DNA from: Cryomorphaceae bacterium
GTDB lineage: Bacteria > Bacteroidota > Bacteroidia > Flavobacteriales > Schleiferiaceae
Length of the DNA: 38,993 nucleotides
Direction of reading: 5' to 3'
Assembly (NCBI GenBank): GCA_024639785.1
Contig: JAHEGI010000006.1
Location: 13,766 to 52,758, forward strand
The translations under genes were made by a program, and so were the position numbers. A model generated the notes under the pieces. That model saw only the letters and a program-made list of their open reading frames with translations, was not told the origin of the DNA and ran no database searches. Shown here piece by piece: positions 1 through 7,742 of the stretch (positions are counted from its first letter, which is position 1; every line of letters begins with the position of its first letter).

Positions 1-123
1 GGATTGGAAATTCTGGGTCAAATCAGGTCGGTGGACAAGCTCCACAAGGAGCAGCTACCGAAGTCGCTTAATGATGAAGAAGCACAGTTGCTCAGTGCCT
101 TGTTGGATAAAATGAGGGGCTGA
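1..123 (+). CDS. C-terminal end of a probable MarR-family transcriptional regulator (partial)
   Basis: The window opens inside a reading frame that runs from base 1 to a TGA at 121-123, giving 40 residues. The sequence is charged and helical and ends in LNDEEAQLLSALLDKMRG. That resembles the last helix of MarR-type winged-helix regulators, where an acidic 'L-(S/T/N)-(D/E)-E-E' turn precedes a Leu-rich dimerisation helix. The DNA-binding part lies outside the window, so target and ligand cannot be read. The gene converges on pgi, and the gap between them holds a repeat element. The family call rests on the tail only; any other helical C-terminus is possible. Confidence 0.5.
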   Translation, partial: GLEILGQIRSVDKLHKEQLPKSLNDEEAQLLSALLDKMRG

Positions 124-136
124 GATCGCTTCGCTC

Positions 137-320
137 CCGCTAGAGGGCGAGAGAGCACGCGCTTCGCGCTCGCTTAGTTTGTTGGCTAGGTTGGTCTGTC
201 GGGACATGCGAAGCGCCTTCACTTAACCGCTTAATCCCTTTTATCCTTCAACCTTGTGGTCGATCTTCGCTGCGCGCTGGGACTTTCCGTTGTTTTACCA
301 AGCGCAAGCCCTCGAGCCCT
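137..320. repeat. Dispersed intergenic repeat, copy 1
   Basis: A GC-rich hairpin-like stretch (about 152-176) is followed by the 13-mer gtttgttggctag (177-189) and then a block of about 93 bp (228-320) that ends on the pgi stop codon. The same 13-mer (7541-7553) and a clearly similar block (7591-7681) recur in the same order in the other convergent gap of the first 9 kb. Shared stretches include cgcttaat, cgcgctgggactt and agccct. No open frame looks real in it. Confidence 0.7.
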
Positions 321-1920
321 ATAGAAAGCTCCTTACGTGCTTCAACAGCGCTGTGGTCGAGGGGTCATGTGCGCCCAACTCGCCGTCGCCTTCTAATTCA
401 GGCAGGATGGCATTAGCCATTTCCTTGCCCAGCTCTACGCCCCATTGGTCGTAGGAGTAGACGTTCCAAATCACGCCCTGGAAGAAGATTTTGTGCTCAT
501 ACAGGGCAATCAAGGCACCCAAGGCAAAGGGATTCATGCGGTCAAATAACAACGTGCTGGTAGGGCGATTGCCTTCAAATACCTTGTACGCGGTGGCGGC
601 TTTTGGACGGCCAATAGCCAGAGCCTCAGTTTGCGCTAAGAAATTGCTCAGCAACTTGGCATGATGCGCATGTAAAGGATGCTCAGGCAAAACAGACGCA
701 ATAAAGTCAGCAGGAATCAACTCCGTGCCTTGGTGGATCAGTTGATAAAACGCGTGTTGGCCATTGGTGCCGGGCTCACCCCAAACCACCGGTCCAGTGG
801 CATAGGTGACGCGCTCGCCATTGCGATCCACATATTTTCCATTGCTTTCCATATCGGCTTGCTGCAAATAGGCAGCAAACCTGTGGAGGTATTGATCGTA
901 CGGAAGGACGGCATGACTTGCAGCCGACATGAAGTTTCGATACCATATGCCCAAAGCCGCCATGATTTGAGGGATGTTCTGACGGAAAGGCTGCTCCGCG
1001 GTATGGCGGTCCATTGCGTGGGCGCCATCGAGAAACTGCTGAAACTGTATCGAACCAATCGAAATACACACAGGCATGCCAATGGCGCTCCAAACGGAAT
1101 ATCGTCCACCGACCCAATCCCAAAAGCCAAACGTGTTTTTCTCACTAATTCCGAAGGCTTTGACTTTTTCTGAATTGGTGCTGAGGGCGACAAACTGCTT
1201 TTGAGTACAGGCGGTGGTGCCTAGTTTTTGAATCAACCATGTGCGCGCTGCCTCGGCATTGGCCATGGTTTCTTGGGTAGTGAACGTTTTGGAAGCCACG
1301 ATAAACAGGGTGCGCTCCGGATCCACCTTCATGAGGCATTCGTGGAGGTCGGAGCCGTCCACATTGGCCACAAAGTGCATTTGGAGGCTGCGGTCTGAAA
1401 AGGGCTTGAGTGCCTCGACTGCCATGCGAGGGCCGAGATCTGATCCGCCAATACCGATGTTTACGATGTGCGTGAATTTCTTGCCTGTGAAACTCTTTTT
1501 GCGCCCATCGCGGATAGCATCCGCAAAAGCGAACATACGCTCTCGCTCCCCGCGGGCCAGGGCTCGCACGTCTTCTCCTTGAACCTCAAACGATTCTGTG
1601 CTTGGATCGCGCAGTACACTGTGCAGAACGGCGCGACCTTCTGTTTGATTTATAGCCTCGCCACCCATTTGTGCTTGAAGCGCTTGAACAGCACCACATT
1701 CATGGAAAAGCTGTTCCAAAAGGTTCAAAGTCTCTTCACTCACGCGGTGCTTGGCATAGTCAAACAAGAGCAAATCCTCTACGCGGACATGCATGCGCTC
1801 AAAGCGATCCGCTTCTTTAGAGAGGAGGTCGCGAAGATGAACGTCTTTCGCTGTTTTTGCATGCACCTCCAAAGCTTTCCAAGCAGCGGTGGTCGTGGGA
1901 TTTACGGAAGGGAAGGACAT
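319..1920 (-). CDS. pgi: Glucose-6-phosphate isomerase
   Basis: This is the cytosolic glycolytic enzyme that interconverts glucose 6-phosphate and fructose 6-phosphate. The 533-residue product is close to the usual length of the long bacterial/eukaryotic-type enzyme. It contains the sugar-isomerase motif [16 protein letters not shown] near residue 157, the serine-rich phosphate-binding region ([15 protein letters not shown]), and the family signature around [19 protein letters not shown]. The C-terminal segment [11 protein letters not shown], typical of the last active-site helices, is present. The ATG at 1920 lies only 5 bases after the carbonic anhydrase stop codon, so the two are probably cotranscribed behind nfu. 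The stop codon abuts the intergenic repeat. No key region is missing. Confidence 0.97.
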   Translation of the reverse strand: MSFPSVNPTTTAAWKALEVHAKTAKDVHLRDLLSKEADRFERMHVRVEDLLLFDYAKHRVSEETLNLLEQLFHECGAVQALQAQMGGEAINQTEGRAVLHSVLRDPSTESFEVQGEDVRALARGERERMFAFADAIRDGRKKSFTGKKFTHIVNIGIGGSDLGPRMAVEALKPFSDRSLQMHFVANVDGSDLHECLMKVDPERTLFIVASKTFTTQETMANAEAARTWLIQKLGTTACTQKQFVALSTNSEKVKAFGISEKNTFGFWDWVGGRYSVWSAIGMPVCISIGSIQFQQFLDGAHAMDRHTAEQPFRQNIPQIMAALGIWYRNFMSAASHAVLPYDQYLHRFAAYLQQADMESNGKYVDRNGERVTYATGPVVWGEPGTNGQHAFYQLIHQGTELIPADFIASVLPEHPLHAHHAKLLSNFLAQTEALAIGRPKAATAYKVFEGNRPTSTLLFDRMNPFALGALIALYEHKIFFQGVIWNVYSYDQWGVELGKEMANAILPELEGDGELGAHDPSTTALLKHVRSFL

Positions 1921-1925
1921 AGAAC

Positions 1926-2459
1926 TTAAGGTTGGATGTTTGTATCCTCTTTAAACCAAGAGGAGTACATCACATAGTTTTTGGCAATACGCTCGACTTC
2001 GCCTTGAGTTAATTCAGGGCTAATGTCTTTAATTTTTTTTGCTGGGATGCCCGCAAAGATGCTTCCGCTGGGCACATGGGTCCCTGCCGTCAGCACGGCG
2101 CCCGCAGCAATGATGCTATTGGATTCGACCACACAGCCATCCATCACGATGGCACCCATGCCTACGAGAACGCGGTCGTGTAAGGTGCATCCATGGACGA
2201 TGGCGTTATGTCCAATGCTGACATCATGACCGATATGGGTAGGAAACTTTTGGTACGTGCAATGGACAACCGCATTGTCTTGCACGTTCACGCGGTCACC
2301 CATATGGATGTGGTGCACGTCCCCACGAACGACCGCATTGAACCAAATTGAGCAGGATTCGCCCATAGTCACCTCGCCAACCACAGTGGCCGTAGGGGCA
2401 AGGAAGCAGGATTCGGGAATCTGTGGCACATGGCCACGGACGGGCAGAACAGTGGGCAT
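1926..2459 (-). CDS. Gamma-carbonic-anhydrase-like left-handed beta-helix (hexapeptide repeat) protein
   Basis: This is a 177-residue protein of the gamma carbonic anhydrase/PaaY group. Imperfect hexapeptide repeats (for example [27 protein letters not shown]) build a trimeric left-handed beta-helix. The metal-site histidines appear in VVHCTY and [10 protein letters not shown], and the conserved RGD and NVQDNAVVH segments are intact. Members can hydrate CO2 or act as CoA-thioester-related enzymes, so the activity is not certain. The open frame extends upstream into nfu, but homology begins at [13 protein letters not shown], so ATG 2459 is chosen. That start lies 10 bases after the nfu stop. 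The gene sits in a nfu-CA-pgi operon with no obvious functional link. Confidence 0.88.
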   Translation of the reverse strand: MPTVLPVRGHVPQIPESCFLAPTATVVGEVTMGESCSIWFNAVVRGDVHHIHMGDRVNVQDNAVVHCTYQKFPTHIGHDVSIGHNAIVHGCTLHDRVLVGMGAIVMDGCVVESNSIIAAGAVLTAGTHVPSGSIFAGIPAKKIKDISPELTQGEVERIAKNYVMYSSWFKEDTNIQP

Positions 2460-2469
2460 GGCGTGAGAC

Positions 2470-3072
2470 TTATACCGGTACGACGTCCTCAACCAAGGTG
2501 GGGAGCATGCGTTGCAAAATATTTTTAATGCCTTGCTGCAAAGTGAGCGTCGAGCTTGGGCAGCCCGCACAGGCCCCTTGGAGCTGGACTTTGACAATTT
2601 TCTCTTCGTAGGCCACAAAGGCGATGTTACCGCCATCTTGTGCAACCGCGGGCTTGACAAATTCTTCCAAGATGTCAATGATTCGGAGTTCAATCTCTCC
2701 GAGGTCCTCCTCCTGATCGACCGAAACGACGCCATCGCTGGACTCATTGGCTGCCACGGTTGGGGTGCCGGTCAAAACTGGCTTACCCTCTTGGAGGTAC
2801 TCCAAAATGAACTGACGTATTTCTTGGGTGACCGTTTCCCATTCTACCACGTTGAACTTCTGAATGGCGATAAAGTTGCTCGACATAAAGACCTCCTTAA
2901 CGAATGGGAAATGAAATAATGCAGTCGCCAAAGGGGAGATGGATGCTTCCTCAATATTGTGGAACTCCACATGATCGAGGTCGACCACCATTTTATTGGC
3001 AACAAATTTCATGACCGCGGGATTCGGGGTCATTTCCGCATAAACACTGACGGGAACGCGTTGAATTTCCAT
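2470..3072 (-). CDS. NifU-like Fe-S cluster scaffold/carrier protein (Nfu type)
   Basis: This 200-residue protein has two domains. An N-terminal Nfu domain (about residues 1-95, containing MTPNPAVMKF and FPFVKEVFMSSNFIAI) is joined to a C-terminal NifU domain. The latter carries the cluster-binding CAGC pair at residues 168 and 171, followed by PSSTLTLQQGI. Proteins of this architecture accept a [4Fe-4S] cluster from the SUF system and deliver it to cytosolic apo-enzymes. It is the first gene of a three-gene minus-strand operon with the carbonic anhydrase-like gene and pgi. A TACCTTTG box ends 4 bases before the ATG, suggesting a very short or absent leader. Confidence 0.93.
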   Translation of the reverse strand: MEIQRVPVSVYAEMTPNPAVMKFVANKMVVDLDHVEFHNIEEASISPLATALFHFPFVKEVFMSSNFIAIQKFNVVEWETVTQEIRQFILEYLQEGKPVLTGTPTVAANESSDGVVSVDQEEDLGEIELRIIDILEEFVKPAVAQDGGNIAFVAYEEKIVKVQLQGACAGCPSSTLTLQQGIKNILQRMLPTLVEDVVPV

Positions 3073-3076
3073 TCTA

Positions 3077-3084
3077 CAAAGGTA
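3077..3084 (-). promoter_or_regulatory. Putative -7 promoter box (TACCTTTG) of the nfu operon
   Basis: On the minus strand TACCTTTG matches the Bacteroidota -7 consensus TAnnTTTG exactly and is separated from the nfu ATG by 4 bases. No TTG was found at the -33 spacing. If it works as in known Bacteroidota promoters, transcription would start at or next to the ATG. Confidence 0.5.
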
Positions 3085-3120
3085 CCGAATGCAATTGGCA
3101 TGTGCCGGCCATTCCGGCCT

Positions 3121-3128
3121 TATTTTTG
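3121..3128 (+). promoter_or_regulatory. Putative -7 promoter box (TATTTTTG) for lepB
   Basis: TATTTTTG matches TAnnTTTG, and a TTG lies 23 bases upstream (3095-3097), slightly wider than the usual spacing. A small GC hairpin (3104-3118) falls between the two boxes. The lepB ATG is 68 bases downstream, so this transcript would have a leader, unlike that of nfu on the other strand. Confidence 0.35.
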
Positions 3129-3196
3129 CTCATCTTGGTCCGGGCCATGGGTGAAGGGCATTTCCTTAAACTTCTGGCTCCCAAAAACATATCATT

Positions 3197-4810
3197 ATGC
3201 TCGATTTTTTAGTCTACTACCTGGTTATCAACCTGTACAGTTCGCTGATCACTTGGAAGTTTTTCATCGCGAATGGAAAGCCTGCCTGGGCAGCGTTCGT
3301 TCCGCTCTACCGAACGTGGGTGTTGACACAGATTGCCGATCGTCCGCGCTGGTGGACCTTCTTGTGCTACATCCCCGTGGTGGACAATGTCATGGCCATC
3401 ATTTTGAGCTACGAGCTATTGCACATGCATGATTACCGGGAGAACAAGCATATTATTTGGACAATTGCCACGCTCGGAGGTTACTTGGGCTATCTAAACT
3501 ATACGGCCAAATTGTCTCCCGGGTCGCGGGATAACGCAGAGATCCGACGCCGGATGCCGGCCACAATCAACCATATTTTATTCGCCGTGGTGGCTGCGGG
3601 CTCAATTCGAATGACCACCTTCGAGGCCTACAACATTCCCACGGGCTCCATGGAGAAGACCCTCATGGTGGGCGACTACCTCTTTGTGAGCAAAGTGCAT
3701 TATGGATTGCGTTTGCCGAATACGCCTTTGAGCATCCCCTTGATGCACAACCTCATTCCCTATACACAGACGGCCAGTTATTTAGATTGGATCGAAATGC
3801 CTTATGTGCGCATTCCCGGGTGGACTCAGCCCAAAAAGGGCGATGCTGTGGTCTTCAATTTCCCAGTCGACCCTGATCGTCCCGTCGACAAGAAGGAGAA
3901 CTACGTGAAGCAATGCGTGGGCACCCCGGGGGACACCTTGAAAATTGTGGACCGCCAAGTATACACCAACGGTCTGGCTCAGTCCTTTGGGGAGCGCAGC
4001 AATCCGCAGTGGAGCTACTACGTTCGGACCAACGGTCAGGGCTTTAATCCGTCCGCGCTCAAGCGCAATTTTGACATCAACTACTTGGACAACCGCTTGG
4101 TAAACAACCAAAATCTGTCGGATGTGATCCAAATCACGGAGACGGAATACTTCATTACCATCTCCCAAGACATGCTGGCCGCCTTCTCCGCGCAGCCCAA
4201 CATTGACACCATTGTCGTGATGAACAGCCCAGGGGACAACATTTTCCCAGAGGGTACGCCGCCGGCCATCGTGTGGTACAACGAAAATGCGGTGGCTCCC
4301 GGAGTCATGTTCCCGAACCCTGACGGCCACCAGGATAGCACGGTTTTCTCCTGGTCGCGTGACAACTACGGACCTATTTGGATTCCCGCGAAGGGCCAAT
4401 CGGTGGCCTTGAACTATCAAACGGCCCTCATCTATGGCCGCGCCATCCGCGAATACGAAGGCCATGACCTCGAACTACGCGACGGCACCTACTATGTGGA
4501 CGGCGAAGCGGCTTCGAGCTACACCTTCGAGATGGACTACTATTGGATGATGGGTGACAACCGCCACAATTCCTGGGACAGCCGCTACTGGGGCTTCGTG
4601 CCGGAGGATCACATCGTGGGCAAGCCGGTCTTTATCTTCTTCTCGAGCGATCAGTTCATTGAAGGCTTCCTTTCGTCCAAACGCTGGGAGCGCTTCTTCA
4701 CCGTTGTCCACGGGGAAGGACAGCCTACGAGCTACCTCTGGCCATTCTTGATCTTAGTGGCCCTCTACTACGGCTGGGAGTACTATAACAAGCGCAAAGC
4801 GGCTAAATGA
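3197..4810 (+). CDS. lepB: Signal peptidase I
   Basis: This membrane-bound serine protease removes signal peptides from exported preproteins. At 537 residues it is much longer than E. coli LepB, as is usual in Bacteroidota. Several hydrophobic segments precede the catalytic domain (about 1-20, 55-75, 85-100 and 122-137). The nucleophile Ser151 lies in PTGSMEKTL, and the general base is Lys238 in NYVKQCVGTPGD. The closing box MGDNRHNSWDSRYWGFV is near residue 451. Between Lys238 and that box is a large extra periplasmic region (about 250-440). A final membrane helix is seen at the C-terminus (LWPFLILVALYYGWEYY). The next gene starts inside the lepB stop (ATGA, 4807-4810), implying translational coupling. 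Confidence 0.96.
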   Translation: MLDFLVYYLVINLYSSLITWKFFIANGKPAWAAFVPLYRTWVLTQIADRPRWWTFLCYIPVVDNVMAIILSYELLHMHDYRENKHIIWTIATLGGYLGYLNYTAKLSPGSRDNAEIRRRMPATINHILFAVVAAGSIRMTTFEAYNIPTGSMEKTLMVGDYLFVSKVHYGLRLPNTPLSIPLMHNLIPYTQTASYLDWIEMPYVRIPGWTQPKKGDAVVFNFPVDPDRPVDKKENYVKQCVGTPGDTLKIVDRQVYTNGLAQSFGERSNPQWSYYVRTNGQGFNPSALKRNFDINYLDNRLVNNQNLSDVIQITETEYFITISQDMLAAFSAQPNIDTIVVMNSPGDNIFPEGTPPAIVWYNENAVAPGVMFPNPDGHQDSTVFSWSRDNYGPIWIPAKGQSVALNYQTALIYGRAIREYEGHDLELRDGTYYVDGEAASSYTFEMDYYWMMGDNRHNSWDSRYWGFVPEDHIVGKPVFIFFSSDQFIEGFLSSKRWERFFTVVHGEGQPTSYLWPFLILVALYYGWEYYNKRKAAK

Positions 4811-5877
4811 AGCTACTTCGGAGCTACCTCGTAATGCTTACCCTCCTGATGGCTTTCACGGCATTAGGGCAAGGGGAGGAGCTCCGCATGGATAGTTTGC
4901 CAGCGTGGCCCAATGTCATTGCAATTCCCGAATACCGGCATACTCCTTCGGTGGATACGGCGGCGATTTTAGCGGATAGCAAAGAGCGCTGGGATCAACT
5001 GAGCCAAAACCAACTCATTCGCCTACTCTGGGTGGCATGGAAGTACGAATGGCCCCGCGACAGCCTGGTGGCCGTGGTGCACCGACATCCGCAGGGCTAC
5101 TCCCGGGATTCGCTCATCGTTTGGCTCGAGGAAGGCGGAAAAGCAGGCGAAGAACGCTTTCGAATGGCCCAAATTAAAGCCCGCCGCTACCAAATTGCGA
5201 CCGAGGCCTTCAACTACACGGGCGATGTACGCCAGCTCGACTTGAGTTTGATGTGGTACGGTGTCCAGGCCAACGACGACGGCCATTGGAGTTTGGCCCA
5301 GGTCAAGCCCAAAGTTCTCCTGAGCCAATTCCAGAGCCAACCGGGCGCGCTCGAATTTGATATCCAAACCAACCGAGACCAAGGCTTCCACTTTCTGTTT
5401 GGGAGTCCCGTACCGCTCGATACGGTTCGGGCCTGGTACAACGGTGCGCTGTCCTACGTGAATGACATACCCACACTTTTCCCAGGCACAGCCGAAACAT
5501 TTGACCGCCCAAACGGATCTTGGATGTATGTGCTGCTAGCCACTGGCGCTGTGACGGGGCCGGGTAAATGCGGCGGCTTGAAGGATTATGAATTGCAGGT
5601 TCGGAACCAAAAATCGGATGCAGAAGTTGCCCTGAGCCAAAACATCGGTGCCCAATTGGTGGATAGCGTCTACCACTGTGTGCCCGAACTCTACTGGTCC
5701 GGCTACCTCATGGACGACCACATCCCCGATGCCGTAATGGTCCAGGAAATCCCCGGTGGATTGCGCATGGTCCTATTCTTATCTGATCCAGCTCCTGAAG
5801 GTCAAATTTGGATTAAATCAGCCGAATGGTTCCTCTACAATGAACCAACGGAAGGGGAAGATGCCCCATCTTCGTAG
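4807..5877 (+). CDS. Secreted protein of unknown function, coupled to lepB
   Basis: I do not recognise this 356-residue protein. It begins with a clear signal peptide (MKLLRSYLVMLTLLMAFTALGQG; likely cut near residue 22) and has no lipobox cysteine or later membrane helix. It therefore probably lives in the periplasm or at the outer membrane. A charged helical region (about 50-140) is followed by a more beta-like C-terminal half with a CGG (near residue 256) and a second Cys in YHCVPELYW. These could form a disulfide. The ATG overlaps the lepB TGA, and the carboxylase gene follows after 19 bases, so it belongs to the lepB transcript. The name of the neighbour does not prove a link to signal peptide processing. 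Confidence 0.85.
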   Translation: MKLLRSYLVMLTLLMAFTALGQGEELRMDSLPAWPNVIAIPEYRHTPSVDTAAILADSKERWDQLSQNQLIRLLWVAWKYEWPRDSLVAVVHRHPQGYSRDSLIVWLEEGGKAGEERFRMAQIKARRYQIATEAFNYTGDVRQLDLSLMWYGVQANDDGHWSLAQVKPKVLLSQFQSQPGALEFDIQTNRDQGFHFLFGSPVPLDTVRAWYNGALSYVNDIPTLFPGTAETFDRPNGSWMYVLLATGAVTGPGKCGGLKDYELQVRNQKSDAEVALSQNIGAQLVDSVYHCVPELYWSGYLMDDHIPDAVMVQEIPGGLRMVLFLSDPAPEGQIWIKSAEWFLYNEPTEGEDAPSS

Positions 5878-5896
5878 GGTTAAAGCCTCTACAACT

Positions 5897-7510
5897 ATGT
5901 CTCTCGCTCAAGAAAAAAATGCGGATACCCTAAAACTCCTCGTTGCGGAAACCCGCCGACGCTTAGGGGAAATCTCCTTGGGTGGGGGAAAAAAGCGCTT
6001 GGAAAAATTGGCACAACAGGGCAAATGGTCTGCGCGCGAACGCGTCCACGCTCTGCTTGACCCCAACACACCAAGTCTTGAAATTGGCGCCTTTGCCGCT
6101 GATGGGATGTACGAGGAACACGGAGGCGCCCCTGCCGCCGGGGTAGTCGTTGTGATGGGCCGTATACACAACCGACTTTGTATCGTCGTGGCCAATGATC
6201 CGACGGTCAAGGCGGGTGCGTGGTTTCCAATGACAGGCAAAAAGAACCTTCGCGCTCAGGAAATCGCCATGGAGAACAAGGTGCCCATCTTGTACTTGGT
6301 GGATTCGGCCGGAGTATATCTGCCCATGCAGGATGAAATTTTCCCCGACAAAGAGCACTTTGGACGGATCTTCCGCAACAACGCGGTCATGAGCAGCATG
6401 GGCATCCCGCAATTGGCCGCGGTTATGGGCTCTTGTGTCGCCGGAGGTGCGTACTTGCCCATCATGAGCGATGAAGCCATCATTGTGGAGGGAACGGGAA
6501 GCATCTTTTTGGCCGGCAGCTACCTCGTAAAGGCGGCCATCGGGGAGGATATTGACAACGAAACCTTAGGCGGTGCGGATACGCATACCTCGATCAGCGG
6601 AGTGGCCGACTACAAAGCCAAAGACGACGCGGAAGCGGTGAAGCTCATGCGCGGCCTAGTGGACAAGCTCGGCGAGCGCCCCCAAGCAGGCTTTGACCGG
6701 GGGGAATCCCTGGCGCCCGCCTTCCCTGCAGAGGAATTATACAAGCGCATGCCGGTAGATGCGAAGCCGTATGCAATGCGCGAACTTTTGGAATGCCTTG
6801 TGGATGCCGATTCCATGTTGGAGTACAAATCGGACTATGGCAAAACATTGATTACCACCTACGCACGTATCGACGGCTGGGCGGTAGGCATCGTCGCCAA
6901 TGAACGCCAGGTCATCAAGAATGCCAAGGGGGAAATGCAAATTGGCGGCGTGATTTATAGTGAAAGTGCGGACAAGGGCGCCCGCTTCATTGCGAATTGT
7001 AACCAGAAAAAAATCCCTTTAGTCTTTGTCCAAGACGTGACGGGTTTCATGGTCGGTTCTCGCGCAGAGCATGGAGGAATCATTAAGGATGGGGCCAAAC
7101 TGGTCAATGCCGTGGCCAATTCGGTGGTTCCTAAGTTTACGGTCATTGTAGGGCACTCTTTTGGCGCCGGCAACTATGCGATGTGCGGCAAGGCCTACGA
7201 CCCGCGCCTTATCATTGCCTGGCCGACAGCTAAGCTTGCGGTGATGGGCGGGGAACAAGCCGCCAAAGTGCTGGTTCAGATCGAGAAAGCCCGAGCGGGT
7301 GCCACCACCCCTGAGGCGGAGCAGGAACTCCTCGAACGCATCAAGGAACGGTACAATACGCAGATGAGTCCCTATTATGCGGCCTCGCGTCTATGGGTCG
7401 ACGCTATTGTAGACCCCGTGGACACGCGAACGTGGTTATCCATGGGTATCGAAGCAGCGAATCAGGCGCCTATTGAACGGCCCTACAATCCGGGGGTGCT
7501 GCAGACGTAA
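5897..7510 (+). CDS. Biotin-dependent acyl-CoA carboxylase, beta (carboxyltransferase) subunit; methylcrotonyl-CoA carboxylase-like
   Basis: This is the carboxyltransferase subunit that moves CO2 from carboxybiotin to an acyl-CoA. Two crotonase-like halves are visible. The N-half carries GKKNLRAQEIAMENKVPILYLVDSAG and the oxyanion-type GSCVAGGAYLPIMSDE. The C-half carries DVTGFMVGSRAEHGGIIKDGAKLVNAV and GHSFGAGNYAMCGKAYDPR. At 537 residues it fits the methylcrotonyl-CoA carboxylase beta group (leucine breakdown) better than the shorter propionyl-CoA enzymes, but substrate cannot be fixed from sequence alone. No biotin-carboxylase/BCCP alpha subunit lies in this window. The open frame extends upstream, but family homology begins after ATG 5897, 19 bases past the previous stop. 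Confidence 0.92.
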   Translation: MSLAQEKNADTLKLLVAETRRRLGEISLGGGKKRLEKLAQQGKWSARERVHALLDPNTPSLEIGAFAADGMYEEHGGAPAAGVVVVMGRIHNRLCIVVANDPTVKAGAWFPMTGKKNLRAQEIAMENKVPILYLVDSAGVYLPMQDEIFPDKEHFGRIFRNNAVMSSMGIPQLAAVMGSCVAGGAYLPIMSDEAIIVEGTGSIFLAGSYLVKAAIGEDIDNETLGGADTHTSISGVADYKAKDDAEAVKLMRGLVDKLGERPQAGFDRGESLAPAFPAEELYKRMPVDAKPYAMRELLECLVDADSMLEYKSDYGKTLITTYARIDGWAVGIVANERQVIKNAKGEMQIGGVIYSESADKGARFIANCNQKKIPLVFVQDVTGFMVGSRAEHGGIIKDGAKLVNAVANSVVPKFTVIVGHSFGAGNYAMCGKAYDPRLIIAWPTAKLAVMGGEQAAKVLVQIEKARAGATTPEAEQELLERIKERYNTQMSPYYAASRLWVDAIVDPVDTRTWLSMGIEAANQAPIERPYNPGVLQT

Positions 7511-7511
7511 T

Positions 7512-7535
7512 CGCGCGCAAAGCGCGCGCTTCGTT
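7512..7535 (+). terminator. GC hairpin directly after the carboxylase stop; possible terminator
   Basis: CGCGCGC (7512-7518) pairs with GCGCGCG (7522-7528) around an AAA loop, starting 2 bases after the TAA. The run after it (cttcgtttgttcgttt) is T-rich but broken, so intrinsic termination would be imperfect. The hairpin is also the outer edge of repeat copy 2. Confidence 0.45.
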
Positions 7536-7742
7536 TGTTCGTTTGTTGGCTAGTAGGTTTGCTAGGTATGGCGGCGGGCCTCCCCTCAAGCGCTTAATCT
7601 CTTTTACCCTTAAACTGTGTGGTGGACCTTCGCCGCGCGCTGGGACTTCCCGTTGCTTTGCCAAGCTCTAGCCCTCTAGCCAACAAACCAACAAACCAAC
7701 AAACCAACAAACCAACAAACAGGCAAACAGCGCGTAGCGCCT
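7533..7742. repeat. Dispersed intergenic repeat, copy 2, bounded by an imperfect inverted repeat
   Basis: Bases 7533-7553 and 7676-7696 are inverted copies of each other (21 positions, one mismatch). The inner 13 bp gtttgttggctag / ctagccaacaaac (7541-7553 and 7676-7688) are perfect. Between them lies the block 7591-7681 that resembles 228-320 in copy 1. The unit sits between convergent genes and could fold into a long-stemmed cruciform, or be a small non-autonomous mobile element. No coding capacity is evident. Confidence 0.7.
7680..7727. repeat. 8-bp tandem repeat, (CCAACAAA)5 plus a degenerate sixth unit
   Basis: Five exact head-to-tail copies of CCAACAAA occupy 7680-7719, and a decayed unit CAGGCAAA follows at 7720-7727. 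The first copies form the right arm of the inverted repeat, so the array probably grew from that arm by slippage. Copy number is likely to vary between strains. Confidence 0.9.

Noticed and set aside
679-1929. Long open frames on the plus strand opposite pgi
   Set aside because: They are antisense to a well-supported enzyme gene, show no family features, and have composition expected from the pgi codons.
3104-3127. GC hairpin followed by TATTTTT between nfu and lepB
   Set aside because: It looks like a weak terminator but lies between divergent genes, where none is needed; the T-rich part is better explained as a -7 promoter box.
3147-3212. Possible 21-codon leader peptide before lepB (ATG 3147)
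   Set aside because: It overlaps the lepB start in another frame, with no ribosome-binding or regulatory codon pattern; chance is likely.
3782-4465. 227-codon minus-strand frame opposite lepB
   Set aside because: Antisense to a conserved gene and rich in Val, Gly, His and Arg as expected from the complement of lepB; no motifs.
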